DNA of 64,000 nt. Origin: Talpa occidentalis (lineage: Eukaryota > Chordata > Mammalia > Eulipotyphla > Talpidae). The DNA lies in contig NW_023602073.1 in the NCBI RefSeq assembly GCF_014898055.3, forward strand, positions 86,966,678-87,030,677, written 5' to 3'. Positions 63,781 through 64,000 of the stretch are shown piece by piece. The first letter of the stretch is position 1; every line of letters starts with the position of its first letter. The position numbers were made by a program, and so were the translations under genes. The notes under the pieces are model-generated. The model was not told the DNA's origin and searched no databases. It saw only the letters and a program-made list of their open reading frames with translations.

Positions 63781-64000
63781 AAGTTTCTTAATTGCAAATA
63801 AAATATTCAGCAGCTAAAAGAAAAAATTGATTTAGAAGTCAAACATGCATTTTATAGGATCATCAGAAATTTGGTCTTCATGCAGTTTGGTTTTCATGGA
63901 AGAAATGCAGGGTGGATATGGATTTTAAAAGAATGTTGCCATTTCTTCCAGGGGGAGGCAGGAAGCTACACAATCACGACTGAATCAGACCTAAAACGGA

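Larger units (their letters stand above)
52682..64000. other. No gene found; probably upstream IMPG1 intron
   Basis: No further IMPG1 exon or other coding segment was recognised on either strand. The stretch holds a MaLR LTR, three L1 pieces, five SINEs, a tandem duplication and MIR remnants. The remainder, for example 52.7-53.9 kb, 57.5-58.9 kb and 59.2-60.2 kb, shows nothing I can assign. Confidence 0.5.

Overview
This is nuclear DNA from a placental mammal. The evidence is multi-exon genes with GT/AG introns, L1 LINEs, MIR, MER5-type and MaLR fossils, and many copies of one tRNA-derived SINE whose tail carries AATAAA motifs followed by TCTTT, the layout of the 'T+' SINE class. I know that class mainly from laurasiatherians and rodents. 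The SINE is not primate Alu, rodent B1/B2, carnivore CAN, horse ERE or the ruminant/whale CHR/BOV families. A bat or a eulipotyphlan such as a mole is my guess for the host; the window does not settle it.

Layout. Positions 1 to about 20,230 (+ strand) hold the 3' part of MYO6 (unconventional myosin VI): nine coding exons from the charged single-alpha-helix region through the ubiquitin- and cargo-binding tail to the stop codon at 16,391-16,393, then a long AT-rich 3' UTR with several AATAAA signals. From about 28.5 kb to 52.6 kb, on the - strand and tail-to-tail with MYO6, lies the 3' part of IMPG1 (interphotoreceptor matrix proteoglycan 1, a retinal proteoglycan). Three exon equivalents are recognisable: a large exon with the start of the second SEA domain (52.07-52.64 kb), the SEA-domain exon (49.52-49.74 kb) and the EGF-like exon (28.51-28.69 kb). 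By analogy with human I call them exons 13, 14 and 15.

Main result. IMPG1 looks inactivated. The exon-13 equivalent has three in-frame stop codons, a donor reading GA in place of GT, and no AG at the expected acceptor. The exon-14 equivalent is 219 bp where flanking phases need 3n+1, consistent with a 1-bp deletion, and a SINE sits 18 bp past its donor. Exon 15 is still open with good splice sites. I could not find the last coding exon(s) between MYO6 and 28.5 kb. MYO6 looks intact throughout. This fits loss of a photoreceptor-matrix gene in a lineage with reduced or dim-light vision (inference).

The rest is AT-rich intron and intergenic DNA with transposable elements: at least 14 tRNA-SINEs (most with visible target-site duplications), two copies of a short tRNA-only SINE form, a 5'-inverted L1 with clean target-site duplications, two sizeable L1 ORF2 3' fragments, likely solo LTRs, a tandem 177-bp duplication, and a CpG-rich islet at about 35.87-36.36 kb. 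From 52.7 to 64 kb I found no gene, only repeats and unassigned sequence that would be the next IMPG1 intron if gene order is conserved.
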